In this document: positions 33,544 to 42,276 of the stretch, piece by piece
How the letters are laid out: every line of letters starts with the position of its first letter
Position numbering within the stretch: position 1 is the first letter of the stretch
Source: an uncultured Lachnospiraceae bacterium
GTDB taxonomy: Bacteria; Bacillota; Clostridia; Lachnospirales; Lachnospiraceae
NCBI GenBank assembly: GCA_910579615.1
Contig: CAJTUA010000015.1
Coordinates: 1 to 64,000, forward strand
DNA: 64,000 bases
Direction: 5' to 3'
Translations under genes and position numbers: made by a program
The notes under the pieces: model-generated
What the model was told of the DNA's origin: nothing
Databases searched by the model: none
What the model saw: the letters and a program-made list of their open reading frames with translations, nothing else

Positions 33544-35280
33544 TTACACCGTCCCCACCTGATAAAGCGCCGCATACACCCCATTCTTCTCCATCAACTG
33601 CGCATGCGTACCCTTCTCGCAAATCCCGCTCTCCGTCAACACCAAAATCTCCCGCGCATTCCGTATTGTCGTCAGCCTGTGCGCAATCACAAACGTTGTC
33701 CTGCCCGCCGCCAGTTTTTCAAGTGATTCCTGCACGACCTTCTCGCTCTCATTATCGAGCGCCGAGGTTGCCTCATCAAAAATCAGAATCGGTGGGTTTT
33801 TCAAAAATACCCGCGCAATTGAAAGCCTCTGCTTCTGCCCGCCCGAAAGCTTCACGCCGCGCTGCCCGATATACGTATCATAGCCATCCGGCAGCTCCAT
33901 AATAAATTCATGCGCATTCGCACTTCTTGCCGCTGCCTCAATTTCCTCCTGTGTCGCATCAAGCTTCCCATAACGGATATTGTCCGCCACCGTACCCGCA
34001 AAAAGATAGACATCCTGCTGCACAATGCCAATGTTGCGGCGCAGCGAGCGCAGGCTCACATCGCGCACATCCATCCCATCAATCGAAACGCTCCCCTCCG
34101 AGACCTCATAAAAGCGCGGAATCAGACTGCACAGCGTCGTTTTTCCTACACCCGAAGACCCCACAAGCGCCACGTAGCCGCCCGCCGGAACCTCCAGATT
34201 GATATTCTCAAATACATCCTCCCGCGTTCCCTCATACCGGAACGCCACATTCTCAAAGCGGATATCGCCCTTCACTTTCTCAAGCTCCACCGCGTCCGCC
34301 TTATCCTTGATATCCGGCTCAATCTCAAGGATATCCATAAAGCGTGAAAAGCCCGTCACGCCGTTCTGGAACTGCTCCGTAAAATTTATCAGCTTATTCA
34401 CGGGTTCAATGATATTGTTCACATAAAGCAAAAATGTCAGAAGGTCGCTCACCCTGAGCCCGCCGCGCGCAATCAAAAGCCCGCCTCCGACAATCACAAC
34501 CACATTAATCATGCTCGTAAAAAACCCGAGCCCTGAATGGAAGGTTGCCATCTGCCAGTAGGCGTGGCTCTTGCTCTCGACGAATTTCCCGTTCCCGGTG
34601 CGGAATTTCTGCTTTTCGCACTCCTCGTTTGCAAAGGATTTCACAACGCGGATGCCGGATAAATTATCCTCAATCTGCGCGTTGATTTCCGCAATATTTT
34701 CCCGGTTTTTGCGGAACGCCCGGTTCATCCTGTTCTTCATGATATAGGCAAAGAGAAACATCATCGGAATCACCGCGAACAAAAGCAGTGTCAGCTTCCA
34801 GTTGACCGAAAGCAGAATGATAAACGCGCCGACGAATTTGATAATTGAAATCACAATGTCCTCCGGACCGTGGTGGCACAGCTCCGTAATCTCAAACAAA
34901 TCGTTCGTCACGCGCGTCATCAGCTGCCCGACCTTCTGATTGTCGTAGAAATTAAAGGACAGTTTCTGGTAATGGTCGAAAATATCGTTGCGCATATCGT
35001 ATTCCATCTTCGCGCCCATAATATGCCCCTGGTAGTTGATGAAAAAATTACAGAAAAACTGCAGGATTGCAAGCGCCGCCATCAGCACCGCAAGCTTTGC
35101 GATAATCCCTGCCGCCTCGCTGATTGCATTGTTTACAAGCACGGTATTCGTAATGTAGCGCACAATCATCGGCAGGACGAGCGAAATCGCCGCCACCGCA
35201 AACGCACAGAGCATATCCGCGGTAAATACGCCGAGATATGGTTTGTAATAAGATAAAAATTTCTTTGCCCTTGGATTCAT
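33544..35280 (-). CDS. ABC-type multidrug/lipid exporter, fused membrane and ATPase domains
   Basis: A 578-residue half-transporter; the start is the ATG 6 bases after GGGGAG. An N-terminal ABC transmembrane domain of six spans (about 15-310) is followed by a nucleotide-binding domain (about 340-575). Walker A reads GSSGVGKT (374-381), the Q-loop QQDVYLF, the signature LSGGQKQR, Walker B ILIFDEATSALD and the switch His AHRL. It resembles the MsbA/BmrA-like class and would work as a homodimer because no second half-transporter is adjacent. The substrate is unknown. Its GC content returns to the chromosomal level, unlike the accessory genes on both sides. Confidence 0.9.
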   Translation of the reverse strand: MNPRAKKFLSYYKPYLGVFTADMLCAFAVAAISLVLPMIVRYITNTVLVNNAISEAAGIIAKLAVLMAALAILQFFCNFFINYQGHIMGAKMEYDMRNDIFDHYQKLSFNFYDNQKVGQLMTRVTNDLFEITELCHHGPEDIVISIIKFVGAFIILLSVNWKLTLLLFAVIPMMFLFAYIMKNRMNRAFRKNRENIAEINAQIEDNLSGIRVVKSFANEECEKQKFRTGNGKFVESKSHAYWQMATFHSGLGFFTSMINVVVIVGGGLLIARGGLRVSDLLTFLLYVNNIIEPVNKLINFTEQFQNGVTGFSRFMDILEIEPDIKDKADAVELEKVKGDIRFENVAFRYEGTREDVFENINLEVPAGGYVALVGSSGVGKTTLCSLIPRFYEVSEGSVSIDGMDVRDVSLRSLRRNIGIVQQDVYLFAGTVADNIRYGKLDATQEEIEAAARSANAHEFIMELPDGYDTYIGQRGVKLSGGQKQRLSIARVFLKNPPILIFDEATSALDNESEKVVQESLEKLAAGRTTFVIAHRLTTIRNAREILVLTESGICEKGTHAQLMEKNGVYAALYQVGTV

Positions 35281-35342
35281 TTTTTTCTCCCCTTCTTCTT
35301 TGTCCTGTTTCATACGGTTTGTTCAGCTATGCTTTTTTAACT

Positions 35343-35513
35343 TCAGGATATCATGGTCAAAGTTTTCCCAAAACGTCTTGGACGGGTAATCAAGGTAACG
35401 CTGTCCTTGTTTTCCCACCAGTCTCTGATGAAATTTGTTTTATCGATATAGAAGCATTGATTTGAGATAATCCCATCAAAATCCGGACTTCCAATCGCGA
35501 CTGTTCTTGGCAT
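35343..35513 (-). pseudogene. Truncated AAA-ATPase (DUF1703 family) fragment
   Basis: A 56-residue frame with a good ribosome binding site (AGGAGG, 9 bases before ATG). It begins MPRTVAIGSPDFDGIISNQC, continues with CFYIDKTNFIRDWWE and the Walker A RPRRFGKT, then stops. This is the exact N-terminus of the family represented in full at 19075-20670, and about 450 residues are missing. The remaining DNA up to the ABC gene is only 62 bases, so the rest has been deleted. A consensus promoter still precedes it at 35676-35704. Confidence 0.75.
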
Positions 35514-35675
35514 ATTGACGTTCCTCCTATTTTTTGATTTGCATCCTGTCTGAGTTTGCCAAAAATTCTGGTATGGGCAGAAGCTGCAAGCGAGTAATTG
35601 AATCGGTGCAGTCCGGTAAAACAACTGACATATGTGCCAGAATGTGTTGGTATCCATTTGCTGTGTTGCCTTCTA

Positions 35676-35704
35676 ATTCTACTCAAAAAAGATGGGGCTG
35701 TCAA
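35676..35704 (-). promoter_or_regulatory. Predicted sigma-A promoter for the truncated ATPase
   Basis: TTGACA (35699-35704, minus strand) and TAGAAT (35676-35681) are separated by 17 bases. The leader to the ATG at 35513 is about 160 bases. The promoter survives although its gene is truncated. Confidence 0.5.
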
Positions 35705-35806
35705 CCTTTTGCTTTCCTTCTCACTGATGGAAGCATTTCCTCTTCGTCTGGTAAATGCGACTTATATTTCGTTACAAATGCCACCCCAAAAAACTCTTTT
35801 CCCCTA

Positions 35807-35836
35807 TTGACAAATATCGTATTCTCGCTATATAAT
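35807..35836 (+). promoter_or_regulatory. Consensus promoter of the Abi-associated small RNA
   Basis: TTGACA (35807-35812) and TATAAT (35831-35836) with an 18-base spacer: both hexamers are perfect consensus. Start of transcription is expected near 35843, directly before the structured segment. Such a strong promoter feeding a terminator 60 bases later suggests the short RNA itself is a major product. Confidence 0.75.
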
Positions 35837-35842
35837 TATAAC

Positions 35843-35905
35843 CAACAGAACCCGCCACGCTTAGTCTTACGTAAGTAAGAATGCGCAACCCGGCGGGACT
35901 TTTTT
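35843..35905 (+). ncRNA. Putative short structured RNA upstream of the Abi (AbiF-like) gene
   Basis: About 60 bases between the consensus promoter and the Abi ribosome binding site. A closing stem CCCGCC (35851-35856) / GGCGGG (35892-35897) is followed by TTTTTT (35900-35905), giving an intrinsic terminator. Inside is a second hairpin: CTTA (35860-35863), a GT bulge, CTT-ACGT-AAG (35866-35875) and TAAG (35876-35879). No open reading frame of note is inside. Transcripts that read through enter AAGAGGAGG (35906-35914) and the Abi gene 4 bases later. AbiF proteins have been reported to be stably linked to a conserved ncRNA that acts as antitoxin. Assignment of this RNA to that class is inference from position and structure. 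Confidence 0.6.
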
Positions 35906-35918
35906 AAGAGGAGGCCAA

Positions 35919-36821
35919 ATGTACCAATACCCAAAAACTTTTTTATCAACGGAACAGCTAATCCAAAATCTCAAAAATAACGGAATGACAATAACATCAC
36001 ACGATGAGGCAACCATGGCATTAACAACAATTGGGTATTACAGATTAAAGGGTTATAGCTACCATTTCATTGACCATGCCACAAAAAAATATTTACCCGG
36101 CACAAATCTCACGAATATTCTAAAATTATATCACTTTGATAATGACCTGTCTCACTTAATTTTTTGCTACCTGTCTCAAATAGAAGTTGCGTTAAGAGCA
36201 CGCCTTGTCAATGCCTTTCAATTTAAAAACGATGCATTAATATTAAATGATCCCTCCTCATTTAAGGACAAGAAGCTGTATTGGAAAAACCAAGGCACAG
36301 TAGCGTCGGAGGTCTGTCGTTCAAACGATGTTTTTATTGAACACAATTTTGATAATTATGAAGGTGCAATCCCATTATGGGCATCTGTTGAAGTCATGTC
36401 CTTTGGTTCTTTGTCAAAAATTATTAAGAACCTAAAGACCGGAAACCAAAGTGTATTTTCTGTATTGGTGCAGAATTATAAGTTTAAGAATATCAGGGGG
36501 ATTGATATTCGCCCATCAAAAGATATGTTCACATCATGGGTTCAAGCGGTTTCTGTGATGAGAAATATCTGTGCGCATAATAGTCGTATATACAATCGCA
36601 CCATCAGCATAAGACCACAACTTATTGTTTCTGATGTGATAAAACCGCAACCTCGATATAATGGTCTGTACCAGATTATGCTGTCAATGAAATATCTTCG
36701 TCCAACGGAGGAATCTTGGAGTGTTTTTGTCAGCAGCTTTAGACAGCTACTTACAGAATATAAGGGCATTTATGATATCAGCAAAATGAATTTTCCCTCC
36801 GATTGGGAACAGCATTTTTAA
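35919..36821 (+). CDS. Abi_2/AbiF-like abortive-infection HEPN protein
   Basis: A 300-residue protein of the Abi_2 (AbiD/AbiF) family. The N-terminal signature includes TIGYYRLKGYSYHF (about 38-51) and the following LYHFDNDLSHLIFCYLSQIEVALRARL. A HEPN-type motif RNICAH lies at 215-220 within MRNICAHNSRIYNR, matching the R-x4-6-H RNase signature. The start has AAGAGGAGG 4 bases upstream. It is AT-rich and monocistronic, with a terminator at 36916-36948. Family role: HEPN RNase-like toxins acting in phage defence or toxin-antitoxin modules. AbiF has been proposed as the ancestor of Cas13. The short RNA just upstream is a candidate partner. Confidence 0.88.
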   Translation: MYQYPKTFLSTEQLIQNLKNNGMTITSHDEATMALTTIGYYRLKGYSYHFIDHATKKYLPGTNLTNILKLYHFDNDLSHLIFCYLSQIEVALRARLVNAFQFKNDALILNDPSSFKDKKLYWKNQGTVASEVCRSNDVFIEHNFDNYEGAIPLWASVEVMSFGSLSKIIKNLKTGNQSVFSVLVQNYKFKNIRGIDIRPSKDMFTSWVQAVSVMRNICAHNSRIYNRTISIRPQLIVSDVIKPQPRYNGLYQIMLSMKYLRPTEESWSVFVSSFRQLLTEYKGIYDISKMNFPSDWEQHF

Positions 36822-36915
36822 CAAAACGAATCATAAAAGTGCAATAAACCGCATATACTATACCTGATAGAATCAATCAAGCCTCTCTCTGAAGCTCAAA
36901 TCGATTGAACTTTCA

Positions 36916-36948
36916 GGAGGGACGATTTCTTCGTCTCTCCATTTTTTT
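36916..36948 (+). terminator. Rho-independent terminator of the Abi gene
   Basis: Nine-base arms GGAGGGACG (36916-36924) and CGTCTCTCC (36932-36940), one G-T pair, 7-base loop, followed by A and seven T residues. Confidence 0.85.
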
Positions 36949-36984
36949 ATCAAACCCTTTTACTTAAATCGCTTATAACTTACA

Positions 36985-37010
36985 AATGGGACAGATATCT
37001 CTGTCCCATT
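36985..37010. terminator. Hairpin downstream of pfkA
   Basis: Perfect 10-base arms AATGGGACAG / CTGTCCCATT around ATATCT. It lies 100 bases past the pfkA stop on the minus strand and after the Abi terminator. No strong T-run on either side, so it is only a candidate terminator. The interval 36822-37112 holds nothing else. Confidence 0.45.
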
Positions 37011-37112
37011 CCACATTTACACACATACCAAAACGTTCCACCCTAACACTGTCATTACGCGGGGCATACACATGTGAAAGGGTACTCCCTTAATCCCCTT
37101 TACGCAACCCCT

Positions 37113-38108
37113 CTACCGCGCAAGCTTCTTCGACATCTCAAACAAATACGGGTCAAGCGTCTTCTTCATCCGCAGCGCTTCCTCAATATCAAAATCCACA
37201 TATTCCCCGTGCTTATACGCCACAACGCGGTTGCTCCCGCCCGCCGTCAGGATATCAACCGCCTTCGCGCCCATCGCCGAAGCGTAAACACGGTCCTTGC
37301 AGGTCGGGCTGCCGCCGCGCTGGATATGCCCGATTACGGTCGCGCGTGTCTCCATCCCGGTTGCCGTCTCGATGCGTTTCGCCATCTCGTAGGAATCGCC
37401 GATGCCCTCCGCATTGATAATGATGTGGTGGGTCTTGCCGACTTTTTTCTTGGCGCGGATGTTCTCAATAATCTTGCTCTCGTCGCGGTCATAACATTCC
37501 ACGGTCAGGATATCCTCCGCGCCGTTTGCAATGCCGCACCAGAGCGCGATATAGCCCGCATGCCTTCCCATAACCTCGATAATGCTGCAGCGCTCATGGG
37601 AGGTGGAAGTATCGCGCACCTTGTCAATTGCCTCCATCGCGGTATTGACCGCAGTGTCAAAACCAATCGTGTACTCCGTGCAGGCAATGTCAAGGTCAAT
37701 TGTTCCCGGCACGCCGACCGTATTGACACCCCTCGCCGCAAGCTGCCTTGCGCCCTGGAAGGAACCATCACCACCAATGACAACAAGTCCGTCAATCCCG
37801 TGTTTCCGGCAGATGTCCGCGCCCTTATCCTGCCCGTTCGCCGTCATGAACTCCGGGCAGCGCGCCGTGTAAAGAATCGTGCCGCCGCGTTGGATGATAT
37901 CCGCCACGCTGCGCGCGTTCATATCAACGATATCCTCCTCAAGTAAACCGGTATAGCCCCTGCGGATGCCCTTCACCTTCAATCCGCTTGCGATTGCTGT
38001 GCGCACCACCGCACGGATGGCAGCGTTCATGCCCGGCGCATCACCGCCGCTCGTAAGAACACCGATTGTTTTTACCTGCTTTTTGTCTGCTGCTTTCGCT
38101 TTTGCCAT
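37113..38108 (-). CDS. pfkA: 6-phosphofructokinase (ATP-type)
   Basis: A 331-residue protein starting with a short Lys/Ala tail and then TIGVLTSGGDAPGMNAA. The ATP-type signature GGDGS is at 112-116 (pyrophosphate-dependent enzymes usually have Asp after GGD). The catalytic loop reads PGTIDLDI, with Asp138 and Asp140 kept but Leu139 where E. coli has Asn. The fructose-6-phosphate site MGRHAG and HIQRGGSP follow. It catalyses the committed step of glycolysis in the cytoplasm. It lies 59 bases after dnaE on the same strand, the classic dnaE-pfkA order of Firmicutes. Confidence 0.95.
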   Translation of the reverse strand: MAKAKAADKKQVKTIGVLTSGGDAPGMNAAIRAVVRTAIASGLKVKGIRRGYTGLLEEDIVDMNARSVADIIQRGGTILYTARCPEFMTANGQDKGADICRKHGIDGLVVIGGDGSFQGARQLAARGVNTVGVPGTIDLDIACTEYTIGFDTAVNTAMEAIDKVRDTSTSHERCSIIEVMGRHAGYIALWCGIANGAEDILTVECYDRDESKIIENIRAKKKVGKTHHIIINAEGIGDSYEMAKRIETATGMETRATVIGHIQRGGSPTCKDRVYASAMGAKAVDILTAGGSNRVVAYKHGEYVDFDIEEALRMKKTLDPYLFEMSKKLAR

Positions 38109-38167
38109 AACACTCTACCTCATTTCCAAATTTTCCATTCTCATTACTTCCCATTTTAGTACAACCT

Positions 38168-41100
38168 TCAGCGTTTTTCAATACTCTTTTCCACGACTTT
38201 CACGTTTTCTTTTCCGTAATTTTCGTAAAGTTTCTGGAGACTATCGTTATTTACGCTAATATTTCTGCTTTTTGGCAGCCTTTTTACGGCTTTTTCCTGC
38301 GATAAATAGATGCAGACCGTGTCATTTCCGTCAAATTCACCCAATAAAGAATATAAATTTTGTTCATTTTCAACAAACTTGTTTTTATCACCAAATTGTA
38401 TCCAAACTTCCCTTGGAACCGCGGAAAACGGAATGATTTCCTGGCAGATTAATTTTGCTGGCTTATCTTCCTCCACCGCCACTTTCCCGCGGATATAAAC
38501 TTTAGCATCTACATTCAAAAGCAATTTATACTTCTCATAATCGCGCGGAAACACAATGACCTCCACAGCCCCAAGCATATCCTCTATCGTCAGGAATGCC
38601 ATGATGGTGTTATTCCTCGTGGTTTTTAACGTTCTTGCAGTAATCATGCCGCCGATTACTTCTATGTTCCCATCCTGCACCTTGCATTCGTCCGTCTCCT
38701 CGTCCACAAGGAAGTCCAGCGTCGTTTTGGTCACATTCCTGCGCATTGCCGCCTCATAGACTTCAAGCGGGTGCCCGCTGATATAAATCCCTAAAACTTC
38801 CTTTTCAAAGGCAAGCAATTCCTCCTTCGAATACTCGCCGACCGCCGGAAACTGGTTATCGTAGGCTTGTTTCTGCTCCGGTGCAATCATGTCAAAAAGG
38901 CTCATCTGCCCGCTGACGGACTCTTTTTTCTCCTCCGCCACCTGGTCAAGGATGGACGCGTAGACATACATTTTCTGCTTGCGCGTCCCGGCAAGCGTAT
39001 CGACCGCCCCCGACTTGATGAAATTTTCCATTGTGCGCTTGTTGATTTCCCTGTTCGTAAGGCGCTTTGCGAGGTCTTTTAAGCTCTGGTAAAGCCCTCC
39101 CCGTTCACGCTCCTTGACAAGCTCATCAATGACTGGACGCCCAAGGCTCTTGATTGCCGTCAGACCGTAGCGGATTGCCCCATTGTCCACCGAAAAGGAT
39201 GCCTCCCCCACATTGATGTCCGGCGGCAGGATAGAGATTCCAAGCTGCCTGCAGTGGAAAATGTACTGTGCTACCTTCCCCGGATTATCAATGACAGAGG
39301 TCATAAGCGCCGCCATGAATTCCACCGGGTAATAGCATTTCAGGAATGCCGTCTGGTACGCCACGACCGCATACGCCGCCGCGTGCGATTTGTTGAATGC
39401 GTATTTTGCGAAGTCTGTCATCTCGTCAAAGATGTGGTTTGCCACCTGCTCGGGAATGCCCTTTGCGATACATCCTGGCACATGCTCTTCCTCATTCCCA
39501 TAGACGAAATTTTTGCGCTCCTTCGCCATGACGGATGTCTTTTTCTTCGACATGGCACGGCGCACCAGGTCGCTGCGGCCATAGCTGTAGCCCGCGAGTT
39601 CCCGCACAATCTGCATCACCTGCTCCTGATAGACGATACATCCGTAGGTCGGTTCCAGAATCGGCTCAAGCTCCCTGCACTCGTACTCAATGGAATCCGG
39701 CTCGTTCTTGCCCTTGATATATTTCGGGATGAAATCCATCGGTCCTGGACGGTACAGGGAGATGCCTGCGATAACATCCTCGATGTTGTGTGGCTTTAGC
39801 TCCTTCATGAAGTTTTTCATGCCCGCACTTTCTAGCTGGAACACCCCTTCCGTGTGGCCGGAGCCGAGCAGGTCATACACCTTTTGGTCGGCGTAGTCGA
39901 TTTTGTCCATGTCAAGGATGCCATCGATAAAGCCCGGGAACTGTATATCCAGGGATTCTTTGGACGCTGCCTTTTGCCCTGTCCCCGCCTTCTTTGCATC
40001 ATACCCTCTCTGAACCAACCGCACGGCGTCCTGAATCACGGTCAGCGTGCGCAGCCCAAGGAAGTCCATCTTCAAAAGCCCGAGCTCCTCCAGTGTTGTC
40101 ATTGTAAACTGCGTCGTAATCGTATCCTCCGACGAGCGGGAGAGAGGTACGTAATCGTCCGCCGGGGCATTACTGATTAGAACCCCCGCCGCGTGCATCG
40201 AGCTGTGGCGCGCCAGACCCTCCAAGCGTTTTGACATGTCAACCAAATACTGAATCTGTGTATCCGAGCGGTACGCCGCCGCCAAATCCGGGTTCATGGC
40301 AAGTGCCTTGTCCAGTGTGATATTTAACTCATTTGGTACCATTTTCGCAATGGCATCGCACTGTGCATATGGCATGTCAAGCGCCCTTCCGACATCGCGC
40401 AGGACACCGCGCGCCGCCATGGTACCAAATGTGACAATCTGCACAACACGGTCTTTTCCATATTTCTCCACAACATAGTCGATAACCTCCTGCCTGCGCT
40501 CATAGCAGAAGTCAATATCAATATCCGGCATGGTCAAACGCTCCGGGTTTAAGAAGCGCTCAAAGAGGAGATTGTATTTGATTGGGTCAATATTGGTAAT
40601 CTCAAGACTGTAGGCGACAATGCTGCCCGCGCCGCTGCCCCGCCCCGGTCCTACCGCAATGCCATGCTCCTTCGCGTAGCGGATAAAATCCCATACGATA
40701 AGGAAATAGTCCACAAAGCCCATGTCATTTATGACATTCATCTCATATTCCAGTCGCTCTTTCAGCTCCCCTGCATTGTCCGGATAGCGGCGCAAAAGCC
40801 CTTCATTGCAAAGCTTCTGAAAATATTCCCACGCGGTATAGCCCTCCGGCACATCAAATTTCGGCAGCTTATAGTGTCCGAATTCGATTTCGACCTCACA
40901 GCGCTCCGCAATCTTGTGCGTATTTTCAATCGCCTCCGGCGCATACGGGAACAGCTCACGCATCTCCTCCTCGGATTTTAAATAATATTGTCCGCCCTCA
41001 TAACGCATGCGGTTCTCGTCCGTCACTTTCTTCTGCGTCTGGATACACAGCAGAATGTCGTGTGCCTGCCAGTCCTGTGCGAGCACATAATGGATATCGT

Positions 41101-41713
41101 TTGTTGCCACCAATTCAAGCCCCGTCTCCTCATGCATACGCAAAAGTCCCTGATTCACGGTTTTTTGTTCCGGGATGCCGTGGTCCTGCATTTCAAGGTA
41201 AAAATGATCCTTCCCGAAAATGTCCGCAAGCTCCAGCGCCGCCGCCTTCGCCTCCTCGTAAAAACCCTTGCGCAGCAAACTTGCCACCTCCCCGGCAAGG
41301 CAGGCGGAAAGCGCAATCACACCTTCGTGATATTCCCGCAGCACTTCGTGGTCCACACGCGGCTTGTAATAAAAGCCCTCGGTAAAGCCCTTTGAAACAA
41401 TTTTCATCAAATTGGAATAGCCTTTGTTGTTCTCAGCAAGCAGCACAAGATGATGGTAGCGCTCATCCGAAACCGCCCCCTCCTTATCAAAGCGCGAGCC
41501 CGGTGCGGTGTAGACCTCGCAGCCCAAAATCGGGCGGATTCCCGCCTCCTTGCAGGCGCGGTAAAAATCAATGACCCCATACATGACTCCGTGGTCGGTA
41601 ATCGCGATGCTGTCCATGCCAAGCTCCTTCGCGCGCGCCACCATTTCCTTGATGCGCCCAAGACCGTCGAGCAGGCTGAATTCCGTATGTACATGCAAAT
41701 GTGTAAATGCCAT
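38168..41713 (-). CDS. dnaE: DNA polymerase III alpha subunit, DnaE type
   Basis: A 1181-residue protein; the start ATG follows GGGAGGT. The N-terminal PHP domain begins HLHVHTEFSLLDG. The C-family polymerase catalytic core contains PDIDIDF (two of the catalytic aspartates) and GPGRGSGAGS. Tandem helix-hairpin-helix segments and an OB-fold (about 990-1080) follow. It lacks the inserted exonuclease of PolC, so it is the DnaE-type polymerase that in Firmicutes extends primers alongside PolC. The end is poorly conserved and Lys-rich. It is followed by pfkA. Confidence 0.96.
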   Translation of the reverse strand: MAFTHLHVHTEFSLLDGLGRIKEMVARAKELGMDSIAITDHGVMYGVIDFYRACKEAGIRPILGCEVYTAPGSRFDKEGAVSDERYHHLVLLAENNKGYSNLMKIVSKGFTEGFYYKPRVDHEVLREYHEGVIALSACLAGEVASLLRKGFYEEAKAAALELADIFGKDHFYLEMQDHGIPEQKTVNQGLLRMHEETGLELVATNDIHYVLAQDWQAHDILLCIQTQKKVTDENRMRYEGGQYYLKSEEEMRELFPYAPEAIENTHKIAERCEVEIEFGHYKLPKFDVPEGYTAWEYFQKLCNEGLLRRYPDNAGELKERLEYEMNVINDMGFVDYFLIVWDFIRYAKEHGIAVGPGRGSGAGSIVAYSLEITNIDPIKYNLLFERFLNPERLTMPDIDIDFCYERRQEVIDYVVEKYGKDRVVQIVTFGTMAARGVLRDVGRALDMPYAQCDAIAKMVPNELNITLDKALAMNPDLAAAYRSDTQIQYLVDMSKRLEGLARHSSMHAAGVLISNAPADDYVPLSRSSEDTITTQFTMTTLEELGLLKMDFLGLRTLTVIQDAVRLVQRGYDAKKAGTGQKAASKESLDIQFPGFIDGILDMDKIDYADQKVYDLLGSGHTEGVFQLESAGMKNFMKELKPHNIEDVIAGISLYRPGPMDFIPKYIKGKNEPDSIEYECRELEPILEPTYGCIVYQEQVMQIVRELAGYSYGRSDLVRRAMSKKKTSVMAKERKNFVYGNEEEHVPGCIAKGIPEQVANHIFDEMTDFAKYAFNKSHAAAYAVVAYQTAFLKCYYPVEFMAALMTSVIDNPGKVAQYIFHCRQLGISILPPDINVGEASFSVDNGAIRYGLTAIKSLGRPVIDELVKERERGGLYQSLKDLAKRLTNREINKRTMENFIKSGAVDTLAGTRKQKMYVYASILDQVAEEKKESVSGQMSLFDMIAPEQKQAYDNQFPAVGEYSKEELLAFEKEVLGIYISGHPLEVYEAAMRRNVTKTTLDFLVDEETDECKVQDGNIEVIGGMITARTLKTTRNNTIMAFLTIEDMLGAVEVIVFPRDYEKYKLLLNVDAKVYIRGKVAVEEDKPAKLICQEIIPFSAVPREVWIQFGDKNKFVENEQNLYSLLGEFDGNDTVCIYLSQEKAVKRLPKSRNISVNNDSLQKLYENYGKENVKVVEKSIEKR

Positions 41714-41849
41714 GAGGGCACCTCCCTGTTCTTTCCAAATCATCGGTTTAAAACCGTTCCAAGCTGTTTTACAACTATTTTTCGGTTGTTTATTCCATGG
41801 TTACTTTTGTGTCACGTTATGCTGTCCTGGCGGTTTTCTTTATCATTTT

Positions 41850-42266
41850 TTATTTACTTATATTTTGGCTTTTGGGATTGGCTTTTTTTACCGGCTTCTT
41901 TGGAGCGGTAAGCCCAAAACTTTTGTCCACCATATCCAGAACCATATCCTTTCCCACCGTGCCGTCAAGGAGCACCGAAATCCATTTCGTCTTGCTCATA
42001 TGATATGCCGGGAGAAATCCCTGTGTGTTTTGCAGCATCACAACCATGTCCGGGTCACATTTCACGTTTAAGACATCCACAGCCCCTTCCCCGCAAAGCC
42101 CAAGGCGCGCCCGGGATACCTCCATGATAAGGGCGTACCATTTATGGTTGTCGCCATGGCGCAGCACTGCCGCGTTTGGTGTGTCCGCCCAAAGGTATTC
42201 TGCATCGGAATGATATTTCTTTTTTCCGTATGTAATGATTTCTTCCCGCAGGGTCTTCTTTTCCAT
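41850..42266 (-). CDS. MmcQ/YjbR family DNA-binding-like protein
   Basis: A 138-residue single-domain protein of the YjbR superfamily (cyclophilin-like DNA-binding fold). The start ATG is 6 bases after GAGAGGT. The signature segments are YLWADTPNAAVLRHGDN, HKWYALIM and the MSKTKWISVLLDG core. Its C-terminal tail is Lys/Pro-rich. Function is unknown; the fold suggests nucleic-acid binding. It is 10 bases downstream of the AlkD-like gene and probably co-transcribed with it. Confidence 0.85.
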   Translation of the reverse strand: MEKKTLREEIITYGKKKYHSDAEYLWADTPNAAVLRHGDNHKWYALIMEVSRARLGLCGEGAVDVLNVKCDPDMVVMLQNTQGFLPAYHMSKTKWISVLLDGTVGKDMVLDMVDKSFGLTAPKKPVKKANPKSQNISK

Positions 42267-42276
42267 ACAATACCTC

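Noticed and set aside
35843..35905. Type III toxin-antitoxin with tandem RNA repeats (ToxIN-like)
   Set aside because: No tandem repeats are present and the protein is Abi_2/HEPN, not ToxN.
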